Notes under the pieces: model-generated
Seen by the model: the letters and a program-made list of their open reading frames with translations, nothing else
What the model was told of the DNA's origin: nothing
Database searches by the model: none
NCBI GenBank assembly: GCA_017940415.1
Contig: JAGAYR010000044.1
Location: forward strand, 1 to 64,000
Length of the DNA: 64,000 nucleotides
Reading direction: 5' to 3'
Source: Lachnospiraceae bacterium
GTDB lineage: Bacteria; Bacillota; Clostridia; Lachnospirales; Lachnospiraceae
Translations under genes and position numbers: made by a program
Shown here: in pieces, positions 43,433 through 52,145 of the stretch
Layout of the letters: every line of letters starts with the position of its first letter
Position numbering within the stretch: the stretch's first letter is position 1

Positions 43433-44264
43433 GTTTTTTCCGCCATACGCAGTAGCAGATAATCACGATGGCGAAGGATACGGTCTGGGCGATGGTTACC
43501 CTGACTGTCATTAATTCATCCGCACCTGTTTCTGTTACTACATGTAATAGATTTACTATTGTATTGTTGAAAAAGTGATCTGCCATGGAAAAATAGAGAT
43601 TTCCGGACATCTTAGTCAACATAGTAAACTTTAAACCAACAAGTGCGCTTGCGACAAGTAAAAATAATGCATTAAAGATCATTCCGTTTAAGCTTTGCTC
43701 ACCGTCAAGGAAATTTCTTACGGGGCCCATAACATGCCAGAAGCCGAATAATACGGAAGAAATGAGTGCAGAGACCATAAAACTGTATTTTGATTCAAGT
43801 ATTTTTATGAAAAGACCTCTGAAATTACCTTCTTCCATGATTACGTTGATAATATTTCCGATGATGCAGATCACGAAAAAGATAAGTTCGGTTCTGTTTC
43901 CTATATTTTTATCAATGGCATATGCACTTACGTACAGCTGAAGTGACTTAAAATTTCCTTGTGATACTGCGATTAATACCTCTGTGGCATAAGCAATGAT
44001 AAACACCGCAGCACCGAATGCAAGACCTTTAAGGACGTACCAAAAATTCTTACCGGTTTTGAATCCGATCTCTTTCGCGGAAAAACCGAATTTTTTTGCG
44101 AAAACTGCAAGGATAACTATACCGAGTATTTTATGGATGACTGCTTCACCTATAACGGTCTGATCCGTACGAAGCAGGAAATATTCCGCTATGTGAAGTG
44201 CGTAGCAGAGAAGATAGATCATAAATACGATTGGAAACGGGTTTTTAAAGCTTTTTTTGTTCAT
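43377..44264 (-). CDS. CPBP family intramembrane protease
   Basis: This membrane protein of 295 residues has about eight hydrophobic segments. The CPBP (Abi, Rce1-like) signatures are visible: EEGNFRGLF (EExxxR, near residue 150) and FGFWHV (FxxxH, about 185). The start is ATG 44264, six bases behind AGAGGT; an upstream in-frame ATG at 44306 lies over the promoter and is rejected. In Gram-positive bacteria, CPBP proteins occur with peptide-bacteriocin immunity and with LytTR regulators, as here. The substrate is unknown. Confidence 0.85.
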   Translation of the reverse strand: MNKKSFKNPFPIVFMIYLLCYALHIAEYFLLRTDQTVIGEAVIHKILGIVILAVFAKKFGFSAKEIGFKTGKNFWYVLKGLAFGAAVFIIAYATEVLIAVSQGNFKSLQLYVSAYAIDKNIGNRTELIFFVICIIGNIINVIMEEGNFRGLFIKILESKYSFMVSALISSVLFGFWHVMGPVRNFLDGEQSLNGMIFNALFLLVASALVGLKFTMLTKMSGNLYFSMADHFFNNTIVNLLHVVTETGADELMTVRVTIAQTVSFAIVIICYCVWRKKHAADNERKPEYGRAGSND

Positions 44265-44296
44265 TTTCATACCTCTTTTCATATGTTTGTGAATGC

Positions 44297-44325
44297 AAGA
44301 TATCACAGGAAAATAGCGTGTTCAA
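44297..44325 (-). promoter_or_regulatory. Promoter of the CPBP-LytTR-DUF3021 operon
   Basis: On the minus strand TTGAAC (44325-44320), a 17-bp spacer and TATCTT (44302-44297) lie about 33 bases before the CPBP start. Confidence 0.65.
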
Positions 44326-44334
44326 CGGCACTTC

Positions 44335-44368
44335 TACCGAATTGCAAGAAAGAGATACCGAACTGCAA
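44335..44368 (-). promoter_or_regulatory. Direct repeats, probable LytTR binding site
   Basis: TACCGAATTGCAA (44335-44347) and TACCGAACTGCAA (44356-44368) differ at one base and start exactly 21 bp apart, two helical turns. On the transcribed strand they read TTGCARTTCGGTA and end nine bases before the -35 box. Paired direct repeats at this phasing are how LytTR activators bind, so the operon probably activates itself. Confidence 0.6.
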
Positions 44369-44422
44369 AAAACTTAAAAAATGTATTAAATTATGCCTCT
44401 TTTTATTTAATAAAGTCTTAAA

Positions 44423-44450
44423 TGGATAACCCATCCATTGCTGTTATAAT
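44423..44450 (+). promoter_or_regulatory. Promoter of the solute-binding lipoprotein gene
   Basis: A perfect TATAAT (44445-44450) is preceded at 16 bp by TGGATA (44423-44428). A dyad ATGGAT/ATCCAT (44422-44427, 44433-44438) overlaps the -35 and may be an operator. Confidence 0.5.
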
Positions 44451-44475
44451 GATTTTGGCAAAAAAACAAGAAAGG

Positions 44476-47022
44476 GTGATCAATACGAAAAACTTAAGAA
44501 AATACTTTTCAATACTGCTTATATTTACAATGCTGCTTTCTCTTTCCGCATGTAAAGGGGACGAAGAGGTTACAGAGCCCGTCGGAGAGAGCGAAAATAC
44601 CGAGCAAGAATACGAAGAGGTAATAGATTCGGAAACGGGTGAGACTGTCGAGTATTATCATTCCGACCTTGCAAAGACCGGAGTATATAACATTACCGAT
44701 ATAGATCTCGGATTCGGTAACAGGGATATATATGTTGAAGATGGCGGAAGTACCGAAGACGGAGCTTTTTATGTTGTTTGTGAAAGTGATGAATACTGGA
44801 ACCACGCATATTATATTCTGAACCTGGATGATAAAGGAAATCTTCTTTCCTCAACTCATCTTTCTCTTCCTGTGGATCTTGACAGAAGCGGAGAGGGCGT
44901 AAAAACCGACGTTACAGAGGCTAATGAGATAACCTCCGGAATTGCATATGATGATGTTAATGATCTTTTCAAAGAAAACAAGATCAAATCGGACAGCGTA
45001 GATGCGCTTTATTACGAGTACTTTAATTATTCCGGTGACGGAAAATATGAAGCTATAATCAGGATCTCTACAGACGGCACTGAGGAATCTTCCAAGGAGT
45101 ATTCTTTTAACGTACGTTGGAATGAAGACGGAGAATGCACGGATGTTCTTTATCTTCCCGTAGATTGCGGTGAAGGATATATAGACAATTATATATATAC
45201 CCCCGACGGAAAACTGATAATACTTTATAACTATTATATGTGTGATGATGATCAAAGCGGCGAGTGTGCGATCGTTTTCTCGGAAGACAGATTTGATGAT
45301 GCGGATAACATGGTTGTAGCCGAGAATACGGAAATATCCTCATGGGCTGATTATATAGGCGAATTTGTCACTTTAGGAGACAAAGTAGTTGCTGTGTACG
45401 ACTCTATTGATGCTTCCGGTGAAACTTCCGTATCAGAGATTGATACAGATACATTTGAGCCTGTTAATACATATATACTTGACCAGCTTGGATCCGGATC
45501 TCTTTATCCCATCGGTGCAACCGATGACGGACAGCTGATATTCAAGACAAACGGAGGTCTTCAGTCCTGCAAGGATGGCGAGAAGGCAACTCAGTTTTTT
45601 GACACCATCAATTCCGATTTCAGAGATGACGGAAGTGACTTTTTTGTAAGTGTTAACGGAACCGAAGAATTTTATCTTTCATACTTCAATACAAAGGGTG
45701 AACGTTACATTGCATTTTTTAAGCATGTTCCTGAAGAAGAAGTTGAGGACTGCGATGTGGTCACGCTTGCTTCCGTATGCCTGTATGGTTCCATGATAGA
45801 CAGTATCGTTGATTATAATGAGAAAAACACCGGAACCAGGATTGTATTCAAGGATTATCACATTTTTGAGAAAAATGATGATTTTAATTCGGATCTGAGC
45901 AAGCTTTATGATGATATGAAGAATGGCCGTATGGCGGATATAGTATTTCTTGATCCTTATTCGGGACTGGATATAGATTATCTGTCCTATAAGGGCGCTC
46001 TGGCTGATATCGGTGCACTTATCGATGAAGATCCCGACATGTCAAGGGGTGATTATCTTACAAATATTTTCGATGCCATCAGTTTTGACGGAAAGCTCTA
46101 TCGTATTATGCCTTCATTTTCCGTATACACAGCTTACGGAAATTCCGAGTATGTATCCGGATGTGAGAATTGGAATGTAGATGCATTCCTTGAATATTCC
46201 GAAGGACTCAATCCCGAAGAATCAATTATGTTTACGATGTATGAGACACGTCAGAATTTCCTTGAGGACATGCTTAAATACAACGGATATTGCTGGGTTG
46301 ACAGAAATACTTTCTCCTGCGATTTTAATGATATTAATTTCATGAAACTTGTGGGCTATGCGGCTCAGGTTCCCGAGGAAATTGATTTTGACGGTATTCA
46401 CATGCAGAATTACTGGGACGGATATGACGAAATGTATTATTCGGGAGAGATCAGACTGAAGCTTGAATATATGATTTCATATAAGGATTCATATTATGAT
46501 GCATATGCTTCATGTAAGAATGAACCTGCGTATGTAGGATTCCCTTCACCCGATTCACAAGGTTCTGTCATCACATATACCAGTTATTATCTGCTTAGTG
46601 CTAATTCACCTGTTCTCGACAGAGCTTGGGATTATGCAAAACAGTTCCTGCAAAGTGATTATCAGGAATCCTCAGAGGTGTTTAATTTCCCTGTTCTGAA
46701 GAGTGCATTCGATACGAAAATGGAAGACTGTATGAATCCCTTTATCTGTACCGGTGAGGATGGTGAAGATTATGAATACATGCCTTCATATGACTCGGAC
46801 GGAGAAAGTGTTGAGGTACCTTTTATGGCTGAAGAGCAGGTTGAGGCAGGCAAAGAATTGATCTATTCAATCGACAGACTTACTTTTGAGGATATGGAAC
46901 TTACCGAGCTGATCATAAACGAAGTAAACAGCGGTTTAGACAGCGGTAAGACACCGGAAGAGATTTCTTCCTCCGTTCAGATGGCTGTCCAGAAGGTTCT
47001 GGATGAGAGAAAAGCCGGCTAA
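44476..47022 (+). CDS. Large lipoprotein with C-terminal solute-binding-protein-like domain
   Basis: The product has about 848 residues. The signal peptide has a KNLRK head, a hydrophobic core and lipobox LSAC. An acidic linker leads to a ~350-residue beta-rich part with repeated ITSG, DGQLIFKTNGG and DGKLIIL-type strands, like a propeller. The rest resembles family 1 extracellular solute-binding proteins: IVDYNEKNTGTRIVFKDYH, MADIVFLDPYSGLD and FDGKLYRIMPSF. No permease genes are nearby, so it may sense or capture a ligand for another system. The start is unclear: GTG 44476 abuts its SD, and ACG 44485 is better spaced. The in-frame ATG 44422 lies upstream of the -10 and is rejected. Confidence 0.75.
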   Translation: MINTKNLRKYFSILLIFTMLLSLSACKGDEEVTEPVGESENTEQEYEEVIDSETGETVEYYHSDLAKTGVYNITDIDLGFGNRDIYVEDGGSTEDGAFYVVCESDEYWNHAYYILNLDDKGNLLSSTHLSLPVDLDRSGEGVKTDVTEANEITSGIAYDDVNDLFKENKIKSDSVDALYYEYFNYSGDGKYEAIIRISTDGTEESSKEYSFNVRWNEDGECTDVLYLPVDCGEGYIDNYIYTPDGKLIILYNYYMCDDDQSGECAIVFSEDRFDDADNMVVAENTEISSWADYIGEFVTLGDKVVAVYDSIDASGETSVSEIDTDTFEPVNTYILDQLGSGSLYPIGATDDGQLIFKTNGGLQSCKDGEKATQFFDTINSDFRDDGSDFFVSVNGTEEFYLSYFNTKGERYIAFFKHVPEEEVEDCDVVTLASVCLYGSMIDSIVDYNEKNTGTRIVFKDYHIFEKNDDFNSDLSKLYDDMKNGRMADIVFLDPYSGLDIDYLSYKGALADIGALIDEDPDMSRGDYLTNIFDAISFDGKLYRIMPSFSVYTAYGNSEYVSGCENWNVDAFLEYSEGLNPEESIMFTMYETRQNFLEDMLKYNGYCWVDRNTFSCDFNDINFMKLVGYAAQVPEEIDFDGIHMQNYWDGYDEMYYSGEIRLKLEYMISYKDSYYDAYASCKNEPAYVGFPSPDSQGSVITYTSYYLLSANSPVLDRAWDYAKQFLQSDYQESSEVFNFPVLKSAFDTKMEDCMNPFICTGEDGEDYEYMPSYDSDGESVEVPFMAEEQVEAGKELIYSIDRLTFEDMELTELIINEVNSGLDSGKTPEEISSSVQMAVQKVLDERKAG

Positions 47023-47055
47023 AAAGCCATATTTTCGCGATTTTTAAGTAAAAAC

Positions 47056-47084
47056 TTGCTTTTTTTCCTCACTTGTGATATCTT
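47056..47084 (+). promoter_or_regulatory. Promoter of secG
   Basis: TTGCTT (47056-47061), a 17-bp spacer and TATCTT (47079-47084) lie 51 bases before the secG ATG. Confidence 0.6.
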
Positions 47085-47135
47085 ATCCAAGTCTGTGAAA
47101 ATAAAGCATGATAAATGCAATGATGAGGTTTGTAA

Positions 47136-47375
47136 ATGAGCGCACTTCGTATAGTTTTTACAATACTTTTTATAATTGACTGCCTGGTTCTTACCGTTGT
47201 AGTTCTTATGCAGGAGGGCAAATCTCAGGGATTGGGAGCAATCGCAGGAGCTGCAGAGACTTACTGGGGCAAGAATAAGGGACGCAGTATGGAGGGCTTT
47301 CTTGTAAAGCTTACCAGAGCACTGGCAATACTTTTCATGGTACTTGCAGTACTGCTTAACCTTAACACTTATTGA
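47136..47375 (+). CDS. secG: Preprotein translocase subunit SecG
   Basis: SecG (79 residues) assists SecYEG translocation. It has two membrane segments (about 4-24 and 56-76) separated by the conserved loop [31 protein letters not shown] precedes the ATG. The gene has its own promoter and a strong terminator, and lies upstream of rnr and smpB in the common Firmicute order secG-rnr-smpB-ssrA. Confidence 0.96.
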   Translation: MSALRIVFTILFIIDCLVLTVVVLMQEGKSQGLGAIAGAAETYWGKNKGRSMEGFLVKLTRALAILFMVLAVLLNLNTY

Positions 47376-47388
47376 TATCGCGGATTTC

Positions 47389-47420
47389 GGGCGTCCGTTA
47401 ATACGGACGCCCTTTTTTTA
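47389..47420 (+). terminator. Intrinsic terminator after secG
   Basis: The stem GGGCGTCCG/CGGACGCCC has a TTAATA loop and is followed by seven T residues. Confidence 0.92.
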
Positions 47421-47435
47421 TCCTGACTAAGAGAC

Positions 47436-49634
47436 ATGAAGAAAAAAGGAAACTACGGAAAACTTAATAAAAAGTCTGCACATTCTTCCGCAGGATCTAC
47501 TGCTCCCGTCAGGAGAAAAAAGCAGACAAAAGTGGTTCTCAAAGGTAAGGGTGGCAAGGGTAAACTCTATCGATATGAGGGCACTTATTTTGCCACCGAT
47601 AAGGGCTACGGCTTTGTTAAAGTCGAAGGATTTACCAGAGATGTATTTATCTCGGAGAGATTTACCAACTATGCTTTTCACGGAGATAAGGTTCTGATAG
47701 AGCTTCTTACTCCCGGTCCTCTTTATGACGGAGAAATATCAGAGAGTGGCCGAGGACCTAAGAGCCGTGAAGCCAAGATAGTTAAAGTAATCGAGCACTC
47801 CATAACCAGGATTGTCGGAACTTTTGAAGCAATCAGGAACGGATACGGATTTGTTATTCCCGATAAGGGAACGCTGGCATCTGATCTTTTTATTCCCAAG
47901 GGAAATACCATGGATGCGATTACCGGTCAGAAAGTTCTTGCCGAGATTTCCGATTACGGTGAGTTCAAAAGGTCTCCCGAGGGCAGGATTGTTCAGATAA
48001 TAGGAGACCTTGATGATCCACTTACCGATGACGTAAGTGTGATCTGTGCTCTTAACTTAAGAACGGAATTTCCCGAAGCGGCAATTCGTAACTGTGATGA
48101 TATCTGCGGTGACGGTACCATTGCCGGAAGCAGATCCGCATCACAGCTTGACGATCTTTATAAGATAACCGCTTTATCGGATGTCTTTGACGATTCTTTT
48201 ACAGGTAAAGGAAAAAGAGTCGATCTCAGAGATATAGTTACGTTTACCATAGACGGAGATGATTCCGGTGATTTTGATGATGCTGTAAGCCTTCAAGTTC
48301 TTGATCCTACAAACGAAGAAGGCGGAGCATATATTGTCGGAGTTCACATTGCGGATGTTGCGGAGTATGTTCTCGAAGATTCCCCTCTTGATGCTGAAGC
48401 GCTGGAGAGAGGATGCAGTGTATATTTCCCCGGAAGGGTGATTCCCATGCTTCCGGAAAAACTTTCAAACGGATTGTGTTCTTTGAATCCTGATGAAGAC
48501 AGACTCAGTCTGTCGGCAATCATGCTTCTGGATAAAGACGGTAAAACTCTGGATCATTTGATCACCGAGTCTGTAATAAGATCCTCCAAGAGAATGACTT
48601 ACGGAAATGTAGATAAAGTATTGGAAGATGCGGTTCCAGAAGGTTATGAAGCCTTTACGGATGTGCTTGAAGATATGGCTGCGGTTTCCGAGATCTTGCA
48701 CAGAAGAAGATTTGCCAAGGGATCCGTTGATTTTGATATTGATGAATGTGAAATCAGCGTTGATGAAAACGGTAAGGTAACCGAGATCAAAGCAAGAGAA
48801 AGAAGTGCTTCAAGATCTTTGATAGAAGAGTTCATGCTTCTTGCCAACAAAACTGTTGCAAAGCAGTTTTGCAAAAAGAAAATTCCCTTTGCATACAGAG
48901 TCCATGAAGATCCCGATATGACCAAGATCAGGGATCTCGTAGAAACTTTCAAAAAGCTCGGTCTTTCCGTAGACAAAAAAATAATAAAGAAAGTTAACGG
49001 ATCGGATGATGAGACCATAAGTTCTTCCGAGATTGCCAAGCTTATGAGCGAAGCAGAAGGTACTCCTTTTGAAATGCTTATAAAGACACTGACACTCAGG
49101 AGCATGCAAAGGGCTGAGTATAAGCCTGAATCCCTCGGACATTACGGACTTGCATTTAAGTATTATTGCCACTTCACATCACCAATCCGAAGATATCCCG
49201 ATCTTCAGATTCACAGGATCATTAAACAGACTTTACGCGGCAAGATGAAAGCAGAAGCCAAGGAGCATTATGCTAATATTCTTCCGGAAGTCTGCAGAAA
49301 ATCATCCGTATGCGAAAGAAGTGCTCAGGAAGCGGAATATCAGGTGGACCGCCTTAAGATGATCAGATATATGGAAGATCACATGGGCGAAGAATTTGAA
49401 GGTACCGTCTCCGGTGTTACCAGATACGGAGTTTTCGTAAAGCTTGATAATTCTATCGAAGGAATGATCAGTGTTTATGATCTTCCGGCCGATGATTATA
49501 TATACGAGGAATCCCTTCTCAGACTTACCGGAAGAAAATCCCGCAGATACTATTCCATCGGTAAAAGAATACGGGTATCCGTCAGTGCCTGTGATTTGAA
49601 CCAGAGAGTCATTGATTTTGTTATCGCAGAGTGA
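47436..49634 (+). CDS. rnr: Ribonuclease R
   Basis: This 3'-5' exoribonuclease of 732 residues degrades structured RNA and takes part in tmRNA-linked mRNA decay. A basic N-terminal tail is followed by cold-shock/OB domains (about 45-200). The RNB catalytic domain contains DGDDSGDFDDAV (about 272-283), whose aspartates bind Mg2+. The C-terminal S1 domain (about 645-730) begins EEFEGTVSGVTRYGVFVKL. There is only a weak SD. Its position before smpB and ssrA fits its role in trans-translation. Confidence 0.96.
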   Translation: MKKKGNYGKLNKKSAHSSAGSTAPVRRKKQTKVVLKGKGGKGKLYRYEGTYFATDKGYGFVKVEGFTRDVFISERFTNYAFHGDKVLIELLTPGPLYDGEISESGRGPKSREAKIVKVIEHSITRIVGTFEAIRNGYGFVIPDKGTLASDLFIPKGNTMDAITGQKVLAEISDYGEFKRSPEGRIVQIIGDLDDPLTDDVSVICALNLRTEFPEAAIRNCDDICGDGTIAGSRSASQLDDLYKITALSDVFDDSFTGKGKRVDLRDIVTFTIDGDDSGDFDDAVSLQVLDPTNEEGGAYIVGVHIADVAEYVLEDSPLDAEALERGCSVYFPGRVIPMLPEKLSNGLCSLNPDEDRLSLSAIMLLDKDGKTLDHLITESVIRSSKRMTYGNVDKVLEDAVPEGYEAFTDVLEDMAAVSEILHRRRFAKGSVDFDIDECEISVDENGKVTEIKARERSASRSLIEEFMLLANKTVAKQFCKKKIPFAYRVHEDPDMTKIRDLVETFKKLGLSVDKKIIKKVNGSDDETISSSEIAKLMSEAEGTPFEMLIKTLTLRSMQRAEYKPESLGHYGLAFKYYCHFTSPIRRYPDLQIHRIIKQTLRGKMKAEAKEHYANILPEVCRKSSVCERSAQEAEYQVDRLKMIRYMEDHMGEEFEGTVSGVTRYGVFVKLDNSIEGMISVYDLPADDYIYEESLLRLTGRKSRRYYSIGKRIRVSVSACDLNQRVIDFVIAE

Positions 49635-49646
49635 TAAAAGATAATT

Positions 49647-50120
49647 ATGGCTAACGAAAAAGAGCATACAAAGCTCATTGCAAACAATAAAAAAGCGTTT
49701 CATGACTATTTCATCGAAGAGCAGTATGAATGCGGAATAGTCCTTGTGGGCACTGAAGTAAAATCCCTTCGAATGGGAAAGTGTTCTATTAAAGAAGCAT
49801 GGGTTCGTATCGATAAAGGCGAGCTTTGGATCATGGGTATGAATATTTCCCCTTACGATAAGGGTAATATCTTTAACGTTGATCCCATGCGTGTAAGGAA
49901 ACTTCTTGTTCACCGCTCGGAGATAAATAAACTGGATGCAAGGGTCGCAAGAGAAGGTTATACGCTTGTTCCTCTGGATGTATATTTCTCAAAAGGACGG
50001 GCTAAAGTTAAGATCGGCCTTGCAAAAGGTAAGAAGAATTACGACAAGCGCGAGACCATAGCCAAGAAAGACCGCGCACGTGAAGCTGAGAGAGACTTCA
50101 AAGTCCGTATTAAGCAGTAG
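49647..50120 (+). CDS. smpB: SsrA-binding protein SmpB
   Basis: SmpB (157 residues) binds tmRNA and delivers it to stalled ribosomes. The OB fold contains YECGIVLVGTEVKSLRMGK (about 28-46) and LVPLDVYFSKGRAKVKIGLAKGKK. The basic C-terminal tail, with KKDRAREAERDFK, fills the empty mRNA channel. The gene is 12 bases after rnr, and the tmRNA gene follows 123 bases later with a REPIN-like repeat between. Confidence 0.97.
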   Translation: MANEKEHTKLIANNKKAFHDYFIEEQYECGIVLVGTEVKSLRMGKCSIKEAWVRIDKGELWIMGMNISPYDKGNIFNVDPMRVRKLLVHRSEINKLDARVAREGYTLVPLDVYFSKGRAKVKIGLAKGKKNYDKRETIAKKDRAREAERDFKVRIKQ

Positions 50121-50216
50121 ATGACATTGGGGACGTTTCATTTTTGTCATCAAAAAATGTGCAATTTGATGTTTTATAGAAATTTGATGACAAAAATGAA
50201 ACGTCCCCGTTGTCAT
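50121..50216. repeat. REPIN/MITE-like long inverted repeat
   Basis: Perfect 26-bp arms (50129-50154 and 50183-50208), each beginning GGGGACGTTTCATTTTTGTC when read inward, enclose a 28-base loop. Outer arms ATGACA (50121-50126) and TGTCAT (50211-50216) extend the pairing across a 2-base mismatch. The GGGGAC-TTCATTTT core resembles REP sequences mobilised by RAYT (Y1 transposase) proteins. It would fold into a very stable hairpin and may also terminate smpB transcription. Confidence 0.75.
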
Positions 50217-50218
50217 CA

Positions 50219-50227
50219 TGGTATAAT
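50219..50227 (+). promoter_or_regulatory. Extended -10 promoter of ssrA
   Basis: TGGTATAAT is a perfect extended -10, 16 bases before the mature tmRNA 5' end. The -35 position falls inside the right arm of the inverted repeat and has no recognisable hexamer. Confidence 0.6.
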
Positions 50228-50243
50228 ATCTACAATTGAATAA

Positions 50244-50618
50244 GGGGTAGTTAAGGTTTCGACAGGGAATTTGAAACTGGAGAAGCTGTCCGGTGCGAAC
50301 CGTTAATCGCAACCTAAAATAAACGCTGATAACAATCAGTACGCACTCGCTGCCTAATAAGTAGCGCGTGACGCCCATTTAAGGGCTCGTCGGCCCATTG
50401 CACTCACGCTTTGGGGTTCCGGCGTCGCATCGTGAGAAACGGTGTATGGTAAGCTTTGCCCATGCATACGTATTATGAAGCTACCCCGGAAGTGAGTTTG
50501 TCAGGAGCGCTCATTTCCGGAGGAACGTGCCTGCAGAAGGCAAAAGAACTGACTATGACAGTAGAATGACAGAGGGATGGTTCTTTGGACACGGGTTCGA
50601 CTCCCGTCTACTCCACTA
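50244..50618 (+). ncRNA. ssrA: Transfer-messenger RNA (tmRNA)
   Basis: The 5' end GGGGTAG pairs with CTACTCC (50608-50614) and includes a G3-U pair, the alanine identity element. A T arm, ACGGG/CCCGT with TTCGACT, occupies 50591-50607. The tag frame at 50325-50354 encodes ADNNQYALAA and is followed by TAATAA, giving a tag ending in the usual proteolysis signal ALAA. After the discriminator A (50615) the genome reads CTA, so the CCA end is not encoded and must be added. The smpB gene upstream and the terminator downstream complete the unit. Confidence 0.95.
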
Positions 50619-50619
50619 G

Positions 50620-50662
50620 ACCGCGAAGTGTTTTGATCCGAAAGATCCGCTTCGCGGTTATT
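50620..50662 (+). terminator. Terminator of ssrA
   Basis: The stem ACCGCGAAG (50620-50628) / CTTCGCGGT (50650-50658) has an inner GATC/GATC pairing and is followed by TATTTAT. Confidence 0.75.
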
Positions 50663-50684
50663 TATGAGATGAGGCTGTATTTTT

Positions 50685-52091
50685 ATGTCTGTATTTAAAG
50701 ATAATAAATTGTTCGGTTCGGGAAAATTCTATATAAATGCACTTTCTATAGCGGTTCCCATTATGCTGCAGGCTCTTATTCAGAGTCTGGTATCTCTTGT
50801 AGACAACTTTATGGTTGCCGGACTCGGTGATGTTTCAATGGCCGGTGTAAATGTCTCCGGTCAGATTCTCTTTGTGTTTTTTGTTTTTATCAATTCAATC
50901 TGTATGGCCGGCGGTATCTTTATGACACAGTTTTTCGGTGCCAAAGATTCCGAGGGCATGAAACAGGCTTTCAGATTTAAACTGATATTCGGCTTTCTTG
51001 CTTTTATTCCTTATTTTCTGGTTTGTATTGTTTTTCCGAAGCAGGTTATTTATCTGATGCTTAACGGAAATCTTCAAAGAGACCTGATTCTTCCCGAGGC
51101 GGTCAGCTATATAAGGCTGATGTTCTTTATGGGACCCCAGCTTACGTTTTCACTTAGCGCAGCTAGTTCCTTCAGGGATCTGGGAAGAGTAAAGTTTCCA
51201 CTGATAGTGACTATAATAGCAACTCTTACCAATACATTTTTTAACTGGGTTCTGATCTACGGCAATCTGGGATTTCCAGCAATGGGCGTAAGAGGTGCGG
51301 CTATTGCTACAGTTATCGCAAGGTCACTTGAATTTGTCATTTTTGCTGTGGCGCTTCTTGTTAAGAAACCTGAGTTTTCCGTTAAGATAAAAGAATTTTT
51401 CAAGATTGACGGAAAGCTGATAAAGGAAATCTTTAAGAAGGGATCGCTTGTTCTTTTCTGCGAGATGGTGTGGATAGCATCGGAGACCGTTACAAGCTGG
51501 ATTTTTAACGGAAGAGGCGGTGCTGAGGTTGTATCGGGAATGTCTGCCGGATTTGCAATTGCCAATTTATTCTTTGTAGCTTTCGGCGGAATATACAGTG
51601 CAACACAGGTTGTTATCGGTAAGACTCTGGGTGAAGGTAATCTGGATAAAGCTCGCTCTGAAAAGACATGGCTTTTATCAGGTTCTGCGGTGTTCGGAAT
51701 ATTCATGATGCTGTTCGGCTTTATAACCGTAGCCATTGTTCCTTTCGTATTCGGAAGTCTCAGTGAGGAGGCTATTTACATTTGTACCAGGATGGTTATC
51801 CTGATGGCAGTTCTTACTCCGGTCTGGGTATATATGAATGCGCAGACAGCAATAGCGAGAGCCGGTGGCGATACAATGATGGGAGCAACCGCCGATGCTC
51901 TTATTACGATATTTGTAATGTTCCCGCTTCTTCTGGGACTTGGATTTTTCACCTCCGTTGGTCCGGTTGAAATCTATTTATTTGTTAAACTGCTTGATGT
52001 AGTTAAAGTTATTGTATTCACTTTCTGGCTTAAAAAAGAACGGTGGCTCAAGAATCTTACCGTTAAAGAAGAGAGCAGTGAAACTGCATAG
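50685..52091 (+). CDS. MATE family efflux transporter
   Basis: This cation-coupled multidrug or metabolite exporter has 468 residues and 12 membrane segments. The N-terminal half contains IAVPIMLQALIQSLVSLVDN (about 18-37) and the pattern AGVNVSGQILFVFFVF, which are typical of the NorM/DinF-like group. The second half shows the pseudo-repeat. The substrate cannot be predicted. It is the last plus-strand gene before a bidirectional terminator. Confidence 0.92.
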   Translation: MSVFKDNKLFGSGKFYINALSIAVPIMLQALIQSLVSLVDNFMVAGLGDVSMAGVNVSGQILFVFFVFINSICMAGGIFMTQFFGAKDSEGMKQAFRFKLIFGFLAFIPYFLVCIVFPKQVIYLMLNGNLQRDLILPEAVSYIRLMFFMGPQLTFSLSAASSFRDLGRVKFPLIVTIIATLTNTFFNWVLIYGNLGFPAMGVRGAAIATVIARSLEFVIFAVALLVKKPEFSVKIKEFFKIDGKLIKEIFKKGSLVLFCEMVWIASETVTSWIFNGRGGAEVVSGMSAGFAIANLFFVAFGGIYSATQVVIGKTLGEGNLDKARSEKTWLLSGSAVFGIFMMLFGFITVAIVPFVFGSLSEEAIYICTRMVILMAVLTPVWVYMNAQTAIARAGGDTMMGATADALITIFVMFPLLLGLGFFTSVGPVEIYLFVKLLDVVKVIVFTFWLKKERWLKNLTVKEESSETA

Positions 52092-52111
52092 AGAAGTTTA
52101 AAGTTATTTTA

Positions 52112-52141
52112 AAAGGACGGTTCATATGAACCGTCCTTTTG
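52112..52141. terminator. Bidirectional terminator between convergent genes
   Basis: A perfect palindrome has arms AAAAGGACGGTTCAT/ATGAACCGTCCTTTT with no loop beyond the centre. It serves the MATE gene and the esterase-GH43 gene. Confidence 0.9.
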
Positions 52142-52145
52142 CATA

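Noticed and set aside
44422-44475. 5' extension of the lipoprotein frame from ATG 44422
   Set aside because: It lies upstream of and across the TATAAT box and would bury the signal peptide; a start near 44476-44485 is preferred.
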